Part shown: piece by piece, positions 11,182-23,215 of the stretch
Position numbering within the stretch: the first letter of the stretch is position 1
Layout of the letters: the number at the start of each line of letters is the position of its first letter
Origin: Cydia pomonella
Taxonomy: Eukaryota; Arthropoda; Insecta; Lepidoptera; Tortricidae
Direction of reading: 5' to 3'
Assembly: GCF_033807575.1 (NCBI RefSeq)
Contig: NC_084706.1
Coordinates: 20,994,725-21,058,724, forward strand
DNA length: 64,000 bases
Position numbers and translations under genes: made by a program
Notes under the pieces: model-generated
The model's database searches: none
Told to the model about the DNA's origin: nothing
What the model saw: only the letters and a program-made list of their open reading frames with translations

Positions 11182-12340
11182 TATATAATGGATATATACA
11201 GAAATATTACTAGGTATAACCAGTTTAAATCTAAAATAGGCCCTTGAGGCATTGTACCAAGAATGCTGGCGGCATTTCTTCGTTGTATCGCAATACTGAT
11301 ACGTTGTGCGAGGAAGCCGCCAGTTCTTCGGTCACCAGTTACGTCAACCAGACGCTTCGCGATTCCTGCAAAAAACTTGTGCGCGCTGGGACCCCATGGA
11401 TCTAGATTTTGGAGTTCCATGCCATGTTTTGAATTAGTTTTCTGTGTTAGAATGTGATATAAAGTAAGTATATATAGCGTTATTTTCTTACCTACACTAT
11501 GAAGATTTGCAAAATTGTACCTTAATTTATCATATTTATACTTACAGCCTTTATTTTCTACTTGTAAAAAATAGCATGACGCCGAAAGTACCTAAAAGGC
11601 AAAATAAACTATGACCAGTTCAAGTGAAGTGTAACTTTAAAATTCATACGCATCTTTACTACTTTTAGTATTTCTCTATAAATTTATTTATTTCATTGTT
11701 CATCAAGTTGTACACTTATTAAAAGTATTAAAACAATTAGGTACTAAAACACAACAATACACAACAGTACCTACATCTACAACTATTAGAAGTTGGAAAC
11801 TTACCCTTCTCTTTTAATTTGAACATTTTCATGTCATTTCTGCTGAGAACCATAAGCTGATGCTTTGATCCTAATAGGAGAAAAAAGTCCTAAGATTTTT
11901 ATTTCCATCCACTGTTACAATTTTTCATGGACTTTTGTATGATGGTAACGAAATGGAAGGATTGAAAATGTATGGAAATTTTAGTATTTTTTTCTTATAT
12001 TAATAGTGTACATCTTTAAATAAAATGGGTTCCATGCATAACAGACATAAAGGTGGTCTTCACATTAGACGCGGGTCCGCTCCGGTGTATATGTGTGCGG
12101 CCGATCGTAGGATCAGGCAGATCGTATAATGTTCCCGTGTAATGTTTTGACGGTAGATAGGTAGGATAGGTTGTAACGTAATAACGTTACATGTTTAATA
12201 AATAGACCTTAAGAGCTACTACTTACCTAATCAAAAATATATTTACAACTCTAAACTATATTACACACTAATATATACAACAATACTGTCTTAAAACTAT
12301 GTATTTAAGATTATAAAATCATCTTCACGCTGATTAATTT
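11182..12340. other. AT-rich sequence, no gene seen
   Basis: Short overlapping frames at 11094-11457 on both strands have no recognisable domain. I see no repeats matching other parts of the window. Confidence 0.4.
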
Positions 12341-13449
12341 GAATATGTCGCGCCATAGTTATTACATTCACTCACAATAATGTTACATTCGCGAGTGCAT
12401 GAATGAAGTACTGTTCGGTGCGCTTTGTCATCGCGCGCCGCCGCTCGCTCATTCATTTTCTACCTTTGAAGTTGAGTGGAACGCACGTCGCTTAAATATC
12501 GATCTCTGCTACGGTTTGAAATAACGAATCCGTAATCGAATTTTAACTTCGCCCCTACGTGTTCCTCGACTATTATAAAATCACTGTGGTGTTTAATTAT
12601 GTTTTTAAGTGTACCCCGAATTGGGGTCCAAAGTCCAGAGTGACTTTTTATTGGCTTCCTGCTTGCCGCCCGCTTGCCGTTTTGCTACTGGCGTGCTTCT
12701 GGCCCTTTCCCCGACTCAGCGCCACGATGTTGCAGCTGCGCTGAACTCAGCGCTGACCAGAAAAATCGGCGCCTACCACCTCGGCACCGTCAGGGGAGTA
12801 CTCTGGCTACGAACGACTTGCGGAATCCGATCTTGCATGGTATTAGCGCGAACCACGCTATTATACTCATTTTTACCAACTGAGCTGGTTGTGGAAATAA
12901 ATATTTTGAGCGTTCTTCTGCCTCCTCATTTATAATTCCTCATACCTAAAGAGACGTTTTAGGTGGTAGAACTTGTCGAACGCGACAAGGTTCGTTAGGT
13001 CACTTCAGATGCTCGAAGGGCAAACTATCCAGAAATAGGAGCCCCACGTAGCCGGGCTCTGTCGACTCAGGGAATGAGACAAAGATTTTTACGTTTCACG
13101 ATATGCCTAAGAAAATTTCGATCTGCCTGATCTAACGATCGCCCGCCGACTTATATACCATCGCTTATACAATGAGGCACCGTACAGGTCCACATCAATG
13201 TGATAAAGCGAAATCTGTCATGACACGAAGGCCAAGAAAGGCCTCGTTAAACGTATTAACAGCAACGTCATTGTGTCGTCACTACTGCTCGTGACTCGAT
13301 GACTCAAATGTACATTTATGACACGGTTTATTAGCGTGTAAACGTACGCATTCCGGCGTATGTCGTGTTTGCTTTGGGATTTGGCCAGTGACAGGTGGGG
13401 GCGTCTTAGGCGCTTAGCACACAGGAACCGACGCCGATACGCGCGTACA
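12341..13449. other. Unassigned GC-richer stretch, possibly an LTR or 5' leader
   Basis: Base composition rises here compared with the flanks, and several short open frames overlap at 12559-12935. A TATA-like stretch TATTATAAAATC (12570-12581) followed by a GC-rich segment and AATAAATATTTTGAGC (12896-12911) would suit a retroviral-type LTR, but I could not find matching LTR ends or a partner copy. The assignment stays open. Confidence 0.2.
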
Positions 13450-13599
13450 GTTAGACCAAGATAAGCCTGCAACGATTTTGATAGCATACGCAGTGCAAGT
13501 GTTATTTATTCGTCATGATTTCATAAAACGTAATACGTTTAAAATAAAACTAACACTGCATATGCTAACAAAATCGTTGTAGTCTTGTCTTGGTCTAAC
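13450..13599. repeat. TIR mini-element (GTTAGACCAAG ends)
   Basis: Inverted arms of about 50 bp run from GTTAGACCAAGATAAGCC to the complementary CTTGTCTTGGTCTAAC, both followed inward by AACGATTTTG-TAGCATA sequence. A partial relative is at about 16796-16840 (TTTGCAATGATTTTGATAGC). Confidence 0.8.
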
Positions 13600-14078
13600 T
13601 CTAGCGTTGTATCGTACAAACATCGGAGCGACGTGCGAATCGGGTCCAGTATACTAAGCGCTTTAGTGCTTTTTTACAATGGCGCATAATAGCACAGATT
13701 TATGAATACGCGAATGATGACAAAAAATTTAAAACAACCACCATATATATCAATTTTCACGGAAAAGTGCGTGGCTGCCATTTTGTAATCCAAAATGAAT
13801 AACAGTTTTTGCTCTCATACGAAATGGCTATTACCAATGTTTAATGCTCTCGAGGATCCAGGGATCCCAAGGCCAAATATGTGAAGGACTACGCATCTAG
13901 CAGTTAAATATGGAACTGCGGAAAACAACTGCGGAAATTATGACATCGACATCCAAGAGACACACGGTAGACTTGACGCCCGATGCTGTGCAGTGGTTGC
14001 AAAACTTGGATGTTGCCGCATAAATAATACTGTATATAATTTTGCTTATGTGACTCTATCGCCATACGATTAAATATA
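13600..14078. other. No recognised gene
   Basis: Mixed sequence with no long frame and no matching repeat. Confidence 0.4.
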
Positions 14079-14653
14079 CAGGGTGGCCAAATAAGAAGTA
14101 TATATTTTGTTTTTAAATTTTATTTGTATTAAGTTCAAAAATTATTAAGTATTGTTTTAAAAATATATTCTTCAGGGTTGGCAAATTCATGCGAAACATA
14201 ATGTCTGACATATGTCCACCTCTAACAGCAGGCAAATGTAAGCCCTTATCATCCCAATGTTCAGAATCTATTCGCACATTTTTGGCATTATCTTAGTACA
14301 TTTGTGTCGAATAGTCGGTTTTAACTGTTTAAATTTCATCAGCTCGTTAGCATAGACACGTAATTTTAGATAGCCCCACAGAAATAAGTCACGAGCTGCA
14401 AAATTTGGGGAATTTGGGTGCCAATCACAAACTCATTTTTTCAAAATTAATCGAGCAAACAACGTGTTTTAAACAACAGAAACATTTGAGATAAAATTGC
14501 TTGCTGCTAGTGGTAGACATTTGGCAGAAATTATCTTCCGTATACAATTGCCAACCCTGAATAATATATTTATAAAAAAATATTTAATAAAATTTCCACT
14601 CAATGTAATTAAAATTTAAAAACAAAGTGTATCATTCTTATTTGTCCACCCTG
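14079..14653 (-). mobile_element. Degenerate Tc1/mariner-like element with transposase remnant
   Basis: Ends CAGGGTGGCCAAATAAG and CTTATTTGTCCACCCTG are inverted repeats flanked by TA on both sides. On the minus strand at 14341-14425 the translation reads DWHPNSPNFAARDLFLWGYL then KLRVYANEL. This is the C-terminal catalytic region of a Tc1/mariner-type transposase: the family has W-PP-SPDL-P-DFFLWG-LK. The final catalytic Asp is read here as Asn in PNSPN-F. The N-terminal half of the gene is missing. Confidence 0.8.
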
Positions 14654-14889
14654 TATAATACTATTCCATAACGTGGCAAAAAGTGTTTAGGGAATACCAA
14701 ACTCCAAGTAGAGCAGACGCTATATCTTACGAAAGCGAATGCATTTTCAGTTTCAAATCCTGAGGGGAAACTAAGCTAGTCGGGACTTTCGTTTGGGGAA
14801 AGACAACCGCGTGATATCTACGAAGATGTTAAAGTGAATAAGGTTATAATTTCGTAATTTTTTATGGGCGCAATACTTGCATAAAGATT

Positions 14890-15228
14890 TACCTTGATTG
14901 CATAGGTAAAACCCCATGCATAGTGCATAAACCCATATAACAACTATGTCACCGCCGCGTCACTCTAAAATGACTCGCATGTCAACCATAGGTATCATAA
15001 ATATAGACTCTAGGGTTCAGTACCGCGAAAGGTGACAGTCAGACTAAGCTCACCTGTCCGACGGACAGTACACTGTATTAGTGTCCCTCTGTCAGTAGGC
15101 TAGTCTCAAGAACCGTAACATTATATGTGCCTACATATAGCACTGCCTAGTTGACATATTCTCTGTGTTTATTTATTGCCGCAATAACAAATAAACAATA
15201 AATAAAATTAATAACAAAAACAAAAATA
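14890..15228 (+). repeat. Interspersed repeat with GGGTTC-GTACC block, copy 1
   Basis: Aligns along its whole length with 18507-18807 in the same orientation: GATTGCATAGGTA, GTGCATAAACCCATA, CTATGTCACCGCCGCGTCAC, CTGTCCGACGGACAGT and an A-rich end with AACAAATAAACAATAAATAA. It is related to family B by its AGGGTTC-GTACC motif. Confidence 0.8.
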
Positions 15229-15510
15229 AAAGATATTTTTTTTATCTTATGATTCTGGTACGAGTATTACATTCCTATTTATTCATTTATTCCCACGTCT
15301 TTGCTATAAACCGTCTAAGTATGTCTGCTGCCGTAGACATATAAACACCAAAAATTCTCCTTGAGACTCACGTGAACCAAGGAAAACGTGAGTGACTATA
15401 TTTAACACCAAAACTTCTATTCTATTCTTACGATTATGATCTCAGACAGATTTGTAAGTCTTACTTATCATATCTAACATGATCATCTTTTTGTTGGGTT
15501 ATTTATAGCT

Positions 15511-15578
15511 ACAAACGTTTAACAGTTTTTTGTTTAACGTTAATCATAACGTTAAACAAAAAACGGTTAAACGTTTGT
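15511..15578. repeat. Near-perfect hairpin
   Basis: Arms of about 32 nt (ACAAACGTTTAAC then GTTTTTTGTTTAACGTTA) are inverted with one mismatch around a loop of about 4 nt. Confidence 0.85.
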
Positions 15579-15616
15579 ATCAGCATGGGTACATAAATTG
15601 ATGCCACGATCGACGC

Positions 15617-15878
15617 ATGAGACGACCGGTCTGGCCTAGTGCCTACCCTGCCTATGAAACCGATGGTCCCTTGTTCGAATCCCGGTAAGGGCATTTATCT
15701 ATATGATGAACACAGATATTTGTTCTTGAGTCATGGGTGTTTTCTATGTATAAAATTATGTATTTATCTATACACGTATGCACATCGATAGTCGCCCAGT
15801 ACCCATAGTACAAGCTTTACTTAATTTAAGGCTAGATCGATCTGTGTAAGATTGTCCCCAAATATTTATTTATTTATA
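15617..15878 (+). repeat. tRNA-derived SINE (lepidopteran), full-length-like copy
   Basis: The head carries pol III box A-like TCTGGCCTAGTG (15630-15641) and box B-like TTGTTCGAATCCCGG (about 15671-15685). The body has GAGTCATGGGTGTTTTCTAT and a tail of ATTTATTTATTTAT. Minus-strand relatives, mostly with truncated heads, are at 46302-46458, 49872-49985 and 59183-59412. Confidence 0.85.
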
Positions 15879-16054
15879 TGGGTATTTAGAACTCGTATAA
15901 TTCCCGAAGCCTTTGGAACTGTACCATAGCCAATCTCAAACAAAACGGCCAGAGATGATCACCGACAGAACGACTGGTGAGTTACGTGTTATGTGCTGGG
16001 CGCCTTGAAGTGGGTGACTTACAGACTTAACAGACTTTAGCCATTGGAACCAGA

Positions 16055-16170
16055 GGCCCTACCGCGAAGAACTAAAGTTAAAAATTTCTTCATCTACCTC
16101 TCTACCGCTCGAATACGCAAGAGCGATAGAAAGGCAGATAACGAAATTTCGATTTCAGTTTTTTGCGGTA
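16055..16170. repeat. Small palindromic MITE (CTACCGCGAA ends)
   Basis: CTACCGCGAAGAACTAAAG at the left pairs with TTTTTTGCGGTAG at the right, with GCGATAGAAAGGCAGATAA pairing with the left interior. It resembles the elements at 25792-25918 and 26340-26456, which have the same CGCGG/CCGCG outer ends. Confidence 0.6.
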
Positions 16171-16674
16171 GAGACCCTCGGAGTCGATAAACGAATATCT
16201 ATACGAATGCTGTAATTTGGACAAACTTTAAAAACTTAGCGCGAGAAACCCAGACACTAGCTAGACTGATCAAACAGCCTTAGAAGGACAAAAAAACAGA
16301 GAGATAACGACGAGGATCAATTATTAATTACATAAAATTATATTTTAAACCGAATCCGTCTGCCCTCAAGACGATAGTGGACGAACGCGTCTCCACACAA
16401 ACGTTTCCTTCCTGGATATTGACTTTATTGAAAATATGTTTATAGTTAAAAATTTAGTTTCATATTCACCACGGCTATCGCACGCTAGCGGGGTATATTT
16501 AGCACGAGGGGGTCCGTTTGACATTTTTCGCATTTTAACGTAAAATGTCTTTAAAAAGGGGCTCGGATCAAAAACACATCTATGTAGATCAAAAACGTAA
16601 AAGTATTATGGCGCGGTAGCTTATATCTAAAAAATAAAAAAAATTATTTGACAAAAATAAGTTTAAACATGCAT

Positions 16675-16747
16675 GGGCGCCGGTAGCGGGGTGCAAGGGG
16701 GTGCACTGGGGTGCATGTGCATCCCCTTGCACCCCGCTGCCGGTGCC
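16675..16747. repeat. GC-rich imperfect hairpin
   Basis: GGCGCCGGTAGCGGGGTGCA pairs with TGCACCCCGCTGCCGGTGCC. This island of G+C stands out in AT-rich surroundings. Confidence 0.75.
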
Positions 16748-16749
16748 TT

Positions 16750-17699
16750 GGCAGGAAAGAAAATATACTAAAAATACATGTGTTTTACGCATTAGGGTTG
16801 GGCCAATATAAGTTTGCAATGATTTTGATAGCATAACTCGGAACATGAATATAATAATAATGTTATACTGACTTCCACACTAGGCATAGCCTGTCTAGTA
16901 GCGGCAGAGGTAGAGATATATATAATGCTACTTATGCTACTATGTATATAATTATATCGTAGCTATAATATAACCATCATACCCAATATGTAAAATTTTG
17001 CTATCAGTGTATTGAGGAGAGTAGCCATTACTCGGAACTGTATGTGCCGCTGACATAGATGGCGCTGATTCTGCGTTAGAAACGACAACGCATTCGGAGC
17101 TAAAAATTACCGCAATTTTCAGTGTTTATTTAGTAATCATTCATCAGTCCAGTAACCGATTTTGGTGATATTGGTGTCATTTGATAGACCATTTTCCATT
17201 TTAATGCAACATCATAAAAATAAAATACGTAGGATTATAATAAACTGGAAAAATGAAAAAAAAAGTGGCATTTTTTACACAATTTTACGACTGCTCTTGT
17301 TTGAGGCCACCGTGTGCGTAAACCAACGCAAAATATCTCAGATACTAAGATAAGGCAACCGCGGTTCTTTTCAATCCACTTTGAACCATTCTCCATTGTA
17401 ATCTAATTATGAGGAATTTGTGAGGACGTTTAGGGATGGATGACTATGATGTTCTAATTCATCTTGCTCCACCATCACCAACCATGAGAGGAGATTTACC
17501 CGGGTAGTGGGGTGTATAATAAATTATAACATTTTGATCACAATTGTTTGGAGCTATTAAATCTGTCTGGTTGCCGGACACTGCTGAGATGAACAGTACC
17601 TTTATAACTTTGTTTAACGGTTGCTCTAAGCAGCAAATGCAGAAAGTGTCTACTGACCGGATCTAATAACACGTTACTTTGCATACCTTGCTAAAATAA
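16750..17699. other. No recognised gene
   Basis: AT-rich. Holds a scrap of the GTTAGACCAAG element at about 16796-16840 and nothing else I can name. Confidence 0.4.
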
Positions 17700-18036
17700 A
17701 ATATTTCTTCTTCTTCTTCCTCGCGTTGTCCTGGCATTTTGCCGGGGCTCATGGAAGCCTGGGGTCCGCTTGACAACTAATCCCAAGACTTGGCGTAGGC
17801 ACTAGTTTTTACGAAAGCGACTGCCATCTGACCATCCAACCCAGAGGGTAAACTAAGCCTTATTGGGATTACTCCGGTTTCCTCACGATGTTTTTCATCA
17901 CCGAAAAGCGACTGGTAAATATCGAATGATATTTCGTACATAAGTTCCGAAAAACTAATTGGTACGAGCTGGGTATTGAACCCGCGTACTCCGGATTGCA
18001 AGTCACAAGCTCTTACCGCTAGGCGACCAGCGCTTT
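17700..18036 (-). repeat. tRNA-derived SINE, Metulj-like
   Basis: Read on the minus strand it starts with a tRNA-like head (GCTGGTCGCCTAGCGGTAAG, then GCGGGTTCAATACCC as box B). It continues with AGTCGCTTTTCGGTGATGAA, GTGAGGAAACCGGA and GCGGACCCCAGGCTTCCATG, and ends with GAAGAAGAAGAA. This head-body order is that of a SINE family widespread in butterflies and moths that I associate with the name Metulj. The name is from memory. A diverged scrap may lie at 14718-14800. Confidence 0.75.
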
Positions 18037-18506
18037 TTAAAATAAAATGCATAGAAGCAAATTACCACAACCTTCAAAAACATGTAACCATGTCCAAAAA
18101 AGGTAAAGCGGGGCACGTGCATTCCATCTATATCCAGCCGGCGTACGTGAGATTATTTTCAGCCTGCAGCTCCCAAATTAACCCACCAGCATTATATCTT
18201 CTAGGAAAGTAAACAGAGAGCTGTATTTAGGATCAGTTCAATGGTTACGCATGACTCGCCGCGTGGGCCCGTGGCAGATTCACGCCCGCGACGTTTGTTT
18301 TCTTTTGGCGGAATTCGGACATGTTTGTTTGGGGGAGTTCGATTTAGTGTAAATTCACTACGTTCGCTGACAGACATGTTATTCCAAAATAGTTTAAGTG
18401 TTCATTCACGTTTATTATAGTTTTCGAGGTGATTCCGTAATTACACTTTGAGGATTATTACTGTCGAATAAAATCGTTGTTTGGTTTTCGTTTTACTCCA
18501 CTCCAT

Positions 18507-18807
18507 TTTACCTGGATTGCATAGGTACAACCCCTTGCATAGTGCATAAACCCATACAGCAACTATGTCACCGCCGCGTCACAAATATACATACACATCA
18601 TAAATATAGATTGCAGGGTTCCGTACCCGAAATGTGACTGTCGGGCCTAAGCTCATCTGTCCGACGGACAGTGTGAGTGACTGTCTGTCAGTAGGCTAGA
18701 TTCAAGAACCGATACATTATATGTAGGCAGTTGATATTTTCTCTGTGTTTTCTATTGTCGCTATAACAAATAAACAATAAATAAAATTAACAACAAAAAC
18801 AAAAAAC
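18507..18807 (+). repeat. Interspersed repeat with GGGTTC-GTACC block, copy 2
   Basis: Direct-orientation partner of 14890-15228, sharing the GCATAGTGCATAAACCCATA and GTCCGACGGACAGT blocks and the A-rich end. Confidence 0.8.
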
Positions 18808-18904
18808 TTTTTTAAATTTAGTAAAAATACGCTGCTTGCGGTCGCGGTTGACCGCAGCGAGGATGCGACACTACATGTAGGTCTTTTTTTTAAATACTAT
18901 GTCG

Positions 18905-19125
18905 GTGGAAAACAAGTATTCGGCCCGCCTGATGGTAAGCAGTTTCCGTAGCCTATGGACGCCTGCGACTCCAGCCAGATTTGTTAAATGCGCGTTGCAG
19001 ACTCTAACACTCCGTACCCTCGTTGAGATCTGGCGACCTTACACACCAGCAGGAGCACAATACTATGAGTAGGGTCGAGTGTTATTTGGCTGTGGTTTTC
19101 TGTAAGGTGGAGGTACCCAGTTGAG
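18905..19125 (+). repeat. Family A interspersed repeat, copy 2
   Basis: CGGCCCGCCTGATGGTAAGC, CCGTAGCCTATGGACGCCTG and ACTATGAGTAGGGTCGAGTG match the copies at 4395 and 42228. Confidence 0.8.
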
Positions 19126-19309
19126 CTCTGCTCTGGATCTGGAATGACATGAGCTGTGCTGTGCCCTATCACACAAAGCGAGATAACATTCACAGTGCCC
19201 ATACCTTACTTCGGACGTAGTTTAAGGACATACTATAAGGTTTTTCATTAAACTAGGTACGTTCCTATATACGTATAACATAAAGCTAATCATAAACATA
19301 TTAATACGA

Positions 19310-19745
19310 GTAGTTCGCCGCGAACTGAGAACTCGCGGTTCGACAAAAAGATCGATTAACTGAATGCACCGACTTAGTCGGCAAAGGATCGAAAATCGCG
19401 TGCGATTTATCGCAAGGTATGTGGAGCCCTTAGTAACAGATTTAAGTCACCATAGATATTAAAATAAACTATATCTGTGGCAAGCCTTAATCTGTCTTGT
19501 CAAATGACAAATACATTGTTTTTTTTAATGTAATAAATATATATTATAAATGTGTAAACCGAACACTTTCATTTGATACCAAACTTGACCATACTTTTTT
19601 GAACATAAGATGACCAGGATGGCAAGACCCCTCACAAATAGCTTTTTGGCCTTCTAGCTCCATAATTATTTGATCGCGTCTGCTCATAATTTAATGATTA
19701 AAATATAATGTCCTCTACTACTCGATTACCCAATTTCATTTAAAT
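19310..19745 (+). repeat. Dispersed repeat D, copy 2
   Basis: Aligns with 8444-9145 from AGTAGTTCGCCGCGAACTG to CCCAATTTCATTTAAAT without the extra GC-rich segment of copy 1. Confidence 0.75.
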
Positions 19746-20589
19746 TTGAACAATTTTTTTACTTACTAAATTAACTGTTTTTTTTTTGCATAATTTTTTT
19801 TATCAGTAAGAACAAGCATTCGAGCGATATCAGATGAAAATTGAAAATTCAAAAAAATTAAACACCTAATGTGTTGTCTCCCGTAAAAGGATTTTAAACT
19901 ATATATTTTAATAATTTACTCGCAGTTGTCAATGTCGTGAAAAGCACTTTGTACCTACCTAATAACTCGACCGTGACTCGTGCAATAGATGGACTCGTCG
20001 TATCTGAAACCAACTCGTCCATTTATTGGTCATTTTCTGGCCACTTTAACAATGTAGGTATGTACTTTACATATTTTAAGCCGGCTAAGAGTATCTTTAG
20101 AGTCCTGAACTACTTAGTTTTAACTTCTGGTGGGATTTTAAGGTGTGAATTTTTGAATATTTGGCTAGCCGTTTAGCCACATAGGTATTATCAATATTTT
20201 GACTCCGCCGGAACTCAACAAAAATAACGTGTTTTACCAGCAAAACACGAAGCTATGTGTAACCAAAACACATATAATTTATTGCGAATTAATGAGGTAA
20301 AGCGTTTGTGGAGTAAGGCATGTCTTAGTGAGTCATTATTGTTCCTCTGAACTCATTCCCTATTTGTTCCGTGTCTAGCTAAATCACTGACCTGTCGAAT
20401 ACGGAGTGTAGAACGTAGTTATCGTGTTTTAAATTTAGCTTTATAATATTTATGTTTCTTTTGTTTATAAAGTCATGCCATTCTACGTTCTATGCTCTTT
20501 AGAGACACCCCACACTAGCGTCGCTAGTGTCGGTAAAATAACTAATAGCGTGATTATACCTAGGTAGGTATAATTATTTGAATTACAAA
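19746..20589. other. No recognised gene
   Basis: A 79-codon frame at 19937-20176 has no domain and is not supported by any splice or codon pattern. The remainder is AT-rich. Confidence 0.4.
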
Positions 20590-20785
20590 CAGTACCCCTA
20601 GTGTAACTTTCATTCGATAGCGTAACGTAACTTTCGCGTTTAGGTTAAGTCTCATTTTGTATGGGATTTTGAACAGCGCGCCAAGCGGGACGTTTTGGAA
20701 AGTCAAAAATCTCATACAAAATGACACTTAACGCAAACGCGTACGTCACGTTTCGCTGTCGAAAATATTTACACTAGGGGTACTG
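20590..20785. repeat. Palindromic MITE (CAGTACCCCTAGTG ends)
   Basis: CAGTACCCCTAGTGTAA and its exact complement TTACACTAGGGGTACTG bound 196 bp. The inner sequences TCATTTTGTATGGGATTTT and AAAATCTCATACAAAATGA also pair. Confidence 0.9.
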
Positions 20786-21211
20786 ATCTCCGTTAACTTT
20801 TAATTTAGGACTCTGATAAAACTAATGTTTGCAAATGAGTTCATCGGATAAAATAATTGTGCATTTTGAAGTTAATTATACTGCATTAACTTAACAGCGA
20901 AATCATAAACAAACTAACGAGTAAATAAACAAAGCAAGTTTTAGAATTCTTGGCCAGCATTCAAACGGAAGTCACCAAATGCTTAGAGAAGTTGTGTGAT
21001 GACTTCTCGTTCCGATAATTTAATGTGACCTGAAACGAGTTATGCTTTCATGTACGGAAGTGAATCAGTTGGAAGGCAGGAATTTCAGTAAAATCTGAAA
21101 CAAGTAGATGATTTCATAATGATGATTTTATGGATTTATGGATTGACATTTATTATTATCATATCTTTAATCTACCGTTTTTTTGTAAGATAGAAACTGT
21201 CGGTATATATA
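20786..21211. other. No recognised gene
   Basis: AT-rich sequence between two TIR elements, with nothing recognised. Confidence 0.4.
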
Positions 21212-22792
21212 CAGTGTGTAAATCTAATACGGGCGATAAGGTAAACCAGACATAGAACTCATTAGTGTAATCATAAATTAAGATGTTTTATTAAGTTACA
21301 CTTAACTGTGACCCCATAATTAATTTTTGAAAATTTTATCAGCAGCAATGTACTGTAAACATGATTGCGTTACCAGAATATCGATACTACGCATTTACAA
21401 ACTTACCTAATATCTGCAGGACTAATCACATGTTAGTATTACACTGCATTTAATATTTTTTATGGTTATTTTGGTAGACAGACTGCTACTAGGCATGTTA
21501 AAGATATTAAATATTATTTATTTATCATTTTTATCAACAAAGAACTGACTTCATCTACTTAATGTCATTTTAATCAGTCACGATAAGTAATACTTGACGT
21601 GATGTGTCCTAATACTGAGCATAGACATACTTTGATAGCACCTTTTCTGAAAATGCATTTCATATTAGTAGGTTTTTTTTTTAATACGAGAAAGATAATT
21701 ATTATGATATCATTTAGTATTTCATTTGTCTGATTTTGTTATACCAGATGATGGGAAATAAATCCGCCTGATAATTGTATTATTACCTAAATTTCAAGAA
21801 TTAACTACACGGTCTAAACAGCATAAAGTTTGGTACATTGTTTCAAAACGTGACAAACTCTTAAGTAAAGTTAAATGGTTTTTACTTTATTACAACTTTG
21901 ATTTAACAATGTCAGTTATTCAATACAGAAGTAATCGTAAGTTATAAAAATGCCTCGTTTAACAACTTTTACTGCTCCCGAATTAATGGACTTTATTTTC
22001 ATTTACGGTGGTGTTTTGAACAAAACAAGGACTTGGCTTAAAGGACTCGCATCCAGGCCATAAATATATAAAATAAAAAAAAACATTTACGGTGAAGCAT
22101 TACAAAATGGTAATCGAGCGTTGTGCGAGCGTGTACAGAGAGCGATTCCCTGATCGAATTGTACCAAGAAACGCTCGAGTAGTTGTAAACGCAATACAGC
22201 AAGTTCGCGAAGGTTTGCCCGTGACTGGAAGGGTGGAGGTAGTAGCTTTTCGCGATAAAGTACCAGTTCCATTACAAGACCGAATCCTCCGCCATTTTGC
22301 ACTTGACCCTGAGAGTAGTAGAGGAAGGAGGTAGAAGAAGAACTGAGAAACAAGATAACTGAAGTTTTTCAGAAACTCAGAGATACCATCAATCTTCGCC
22401 ACGTGATGGAGTCAGTCAAACGACGTTGCGAAACCTGTTATGAAATACAAGGAAGACACGTGGAGAAACTAAACTGTGCTTTCAATAGGTAGGTATTAAA
22501 ATAAAATGCTTTTTTAAGTCTCGTTTATCAGATAAATAGCATCATACTTGGTTATTATTTACCCACTCATGACAGTTAATGACAATAATGACATTACATA
22601 CGCGATATGAGCTTTTTAATGTAACTGTCAACGAGCGTTTAACGCGAGTGTGTTTGCATTACATTGCGGGCCGAATTATATTGTATGGATAAAATTTAAA
22701 TCGCAATTCTAAGTAAAAATTATCTAATTACATTTTTTATGTCCTATACTAACCACCGTTAAGAGATTCGCCCGTAATAGATTTACACACTG
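21212..22792 (+). mobile_element. Internally deleted Tc1/mariner-like transposon with DUF4817-type N-terminus
   Basis: Inverted ends CAGTGTGTAAATCTAATACG and (reversed) CAGTGTGTAAATCTATTACG are flanked by TA on each side, which is the Tc1/mariner target duplication. Between them lies a broken transposase gene (separate entry) that keeps both termini but lacks the catalytic core. At about 1.58 kb with good ends, it could still be mobilised by an intact relative. The element at 14079-14653 is a relative that keeps the opposite part of the gene. Confidence 0.85.
21950..22493 (+). pseudogene. Transposase pseudogene: DNA-binding part and C-terminus, catalytic core deleted
   Basis: It opens with ATG at 21950 (MPRLTTFTAPELMDFIFIYG) and a stop at about 22060. 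A second frame from about 22088 gives CASVYRERFPDRIVPRNARV and LQDRILRHFALDPES, the helix-turn-helix part known as DUF4817 in many insect transposases. It stops at 22334. After a frameshift, the C-terminal segment VFQKLRDTINLRHVMESVKR, then RCETCYEIQGRHVEKL, runs to about 22493. In complete relatives a DDE catalytic domain of about 200 residues separates these two parts. It is absent here, so the gene cannot make an active transposase. Confidence 0.8.
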
Positions 22793-23215
22793 TATATTGC
22801 CTACGACCGTAGGTACAATATTTTTTATTACATTTGCCCAAAAAGTGGTACTTTAAGTCTCCGCTCGACTATATCCATTGGCGTAGTCTGAAACGCACTT
22901 AGCCTGTATTTACAGCTACGGAAAAGTGTTTTTTGTTTATACTTAAATCTATTGCGTTTAACTGCGCCTTTTCTTTTATACGTGGGCGTCCAAACGGGCC
23001 AATCAAATTGCCAATTTGATCAGAAAGTACATTGACAATATGATTGTCAGTCTCGTCTAACGTCCACACGTCGGTAGGTACACCATTACATACTTATTCA
23101 CCTATTACATAAATGTAAGTATTTACCTACGGTTCATAAAATAAATCTCGGAACTCGTAAATAATTTATAAGTAACTAATTTTATATAAAAATACTCACA
23201 GTTGCAATTATAGAT

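Noticed and set aside
11094..11420. 108-codon minus-strand frame
   Set aside because: Starts within a MITE and has no recognisable domain.
12609..12935. 108-codon plus-strand frame
   Set aside because: No domain, three frames open at once in GC-rich DNA; chance or non-coding element sequence.
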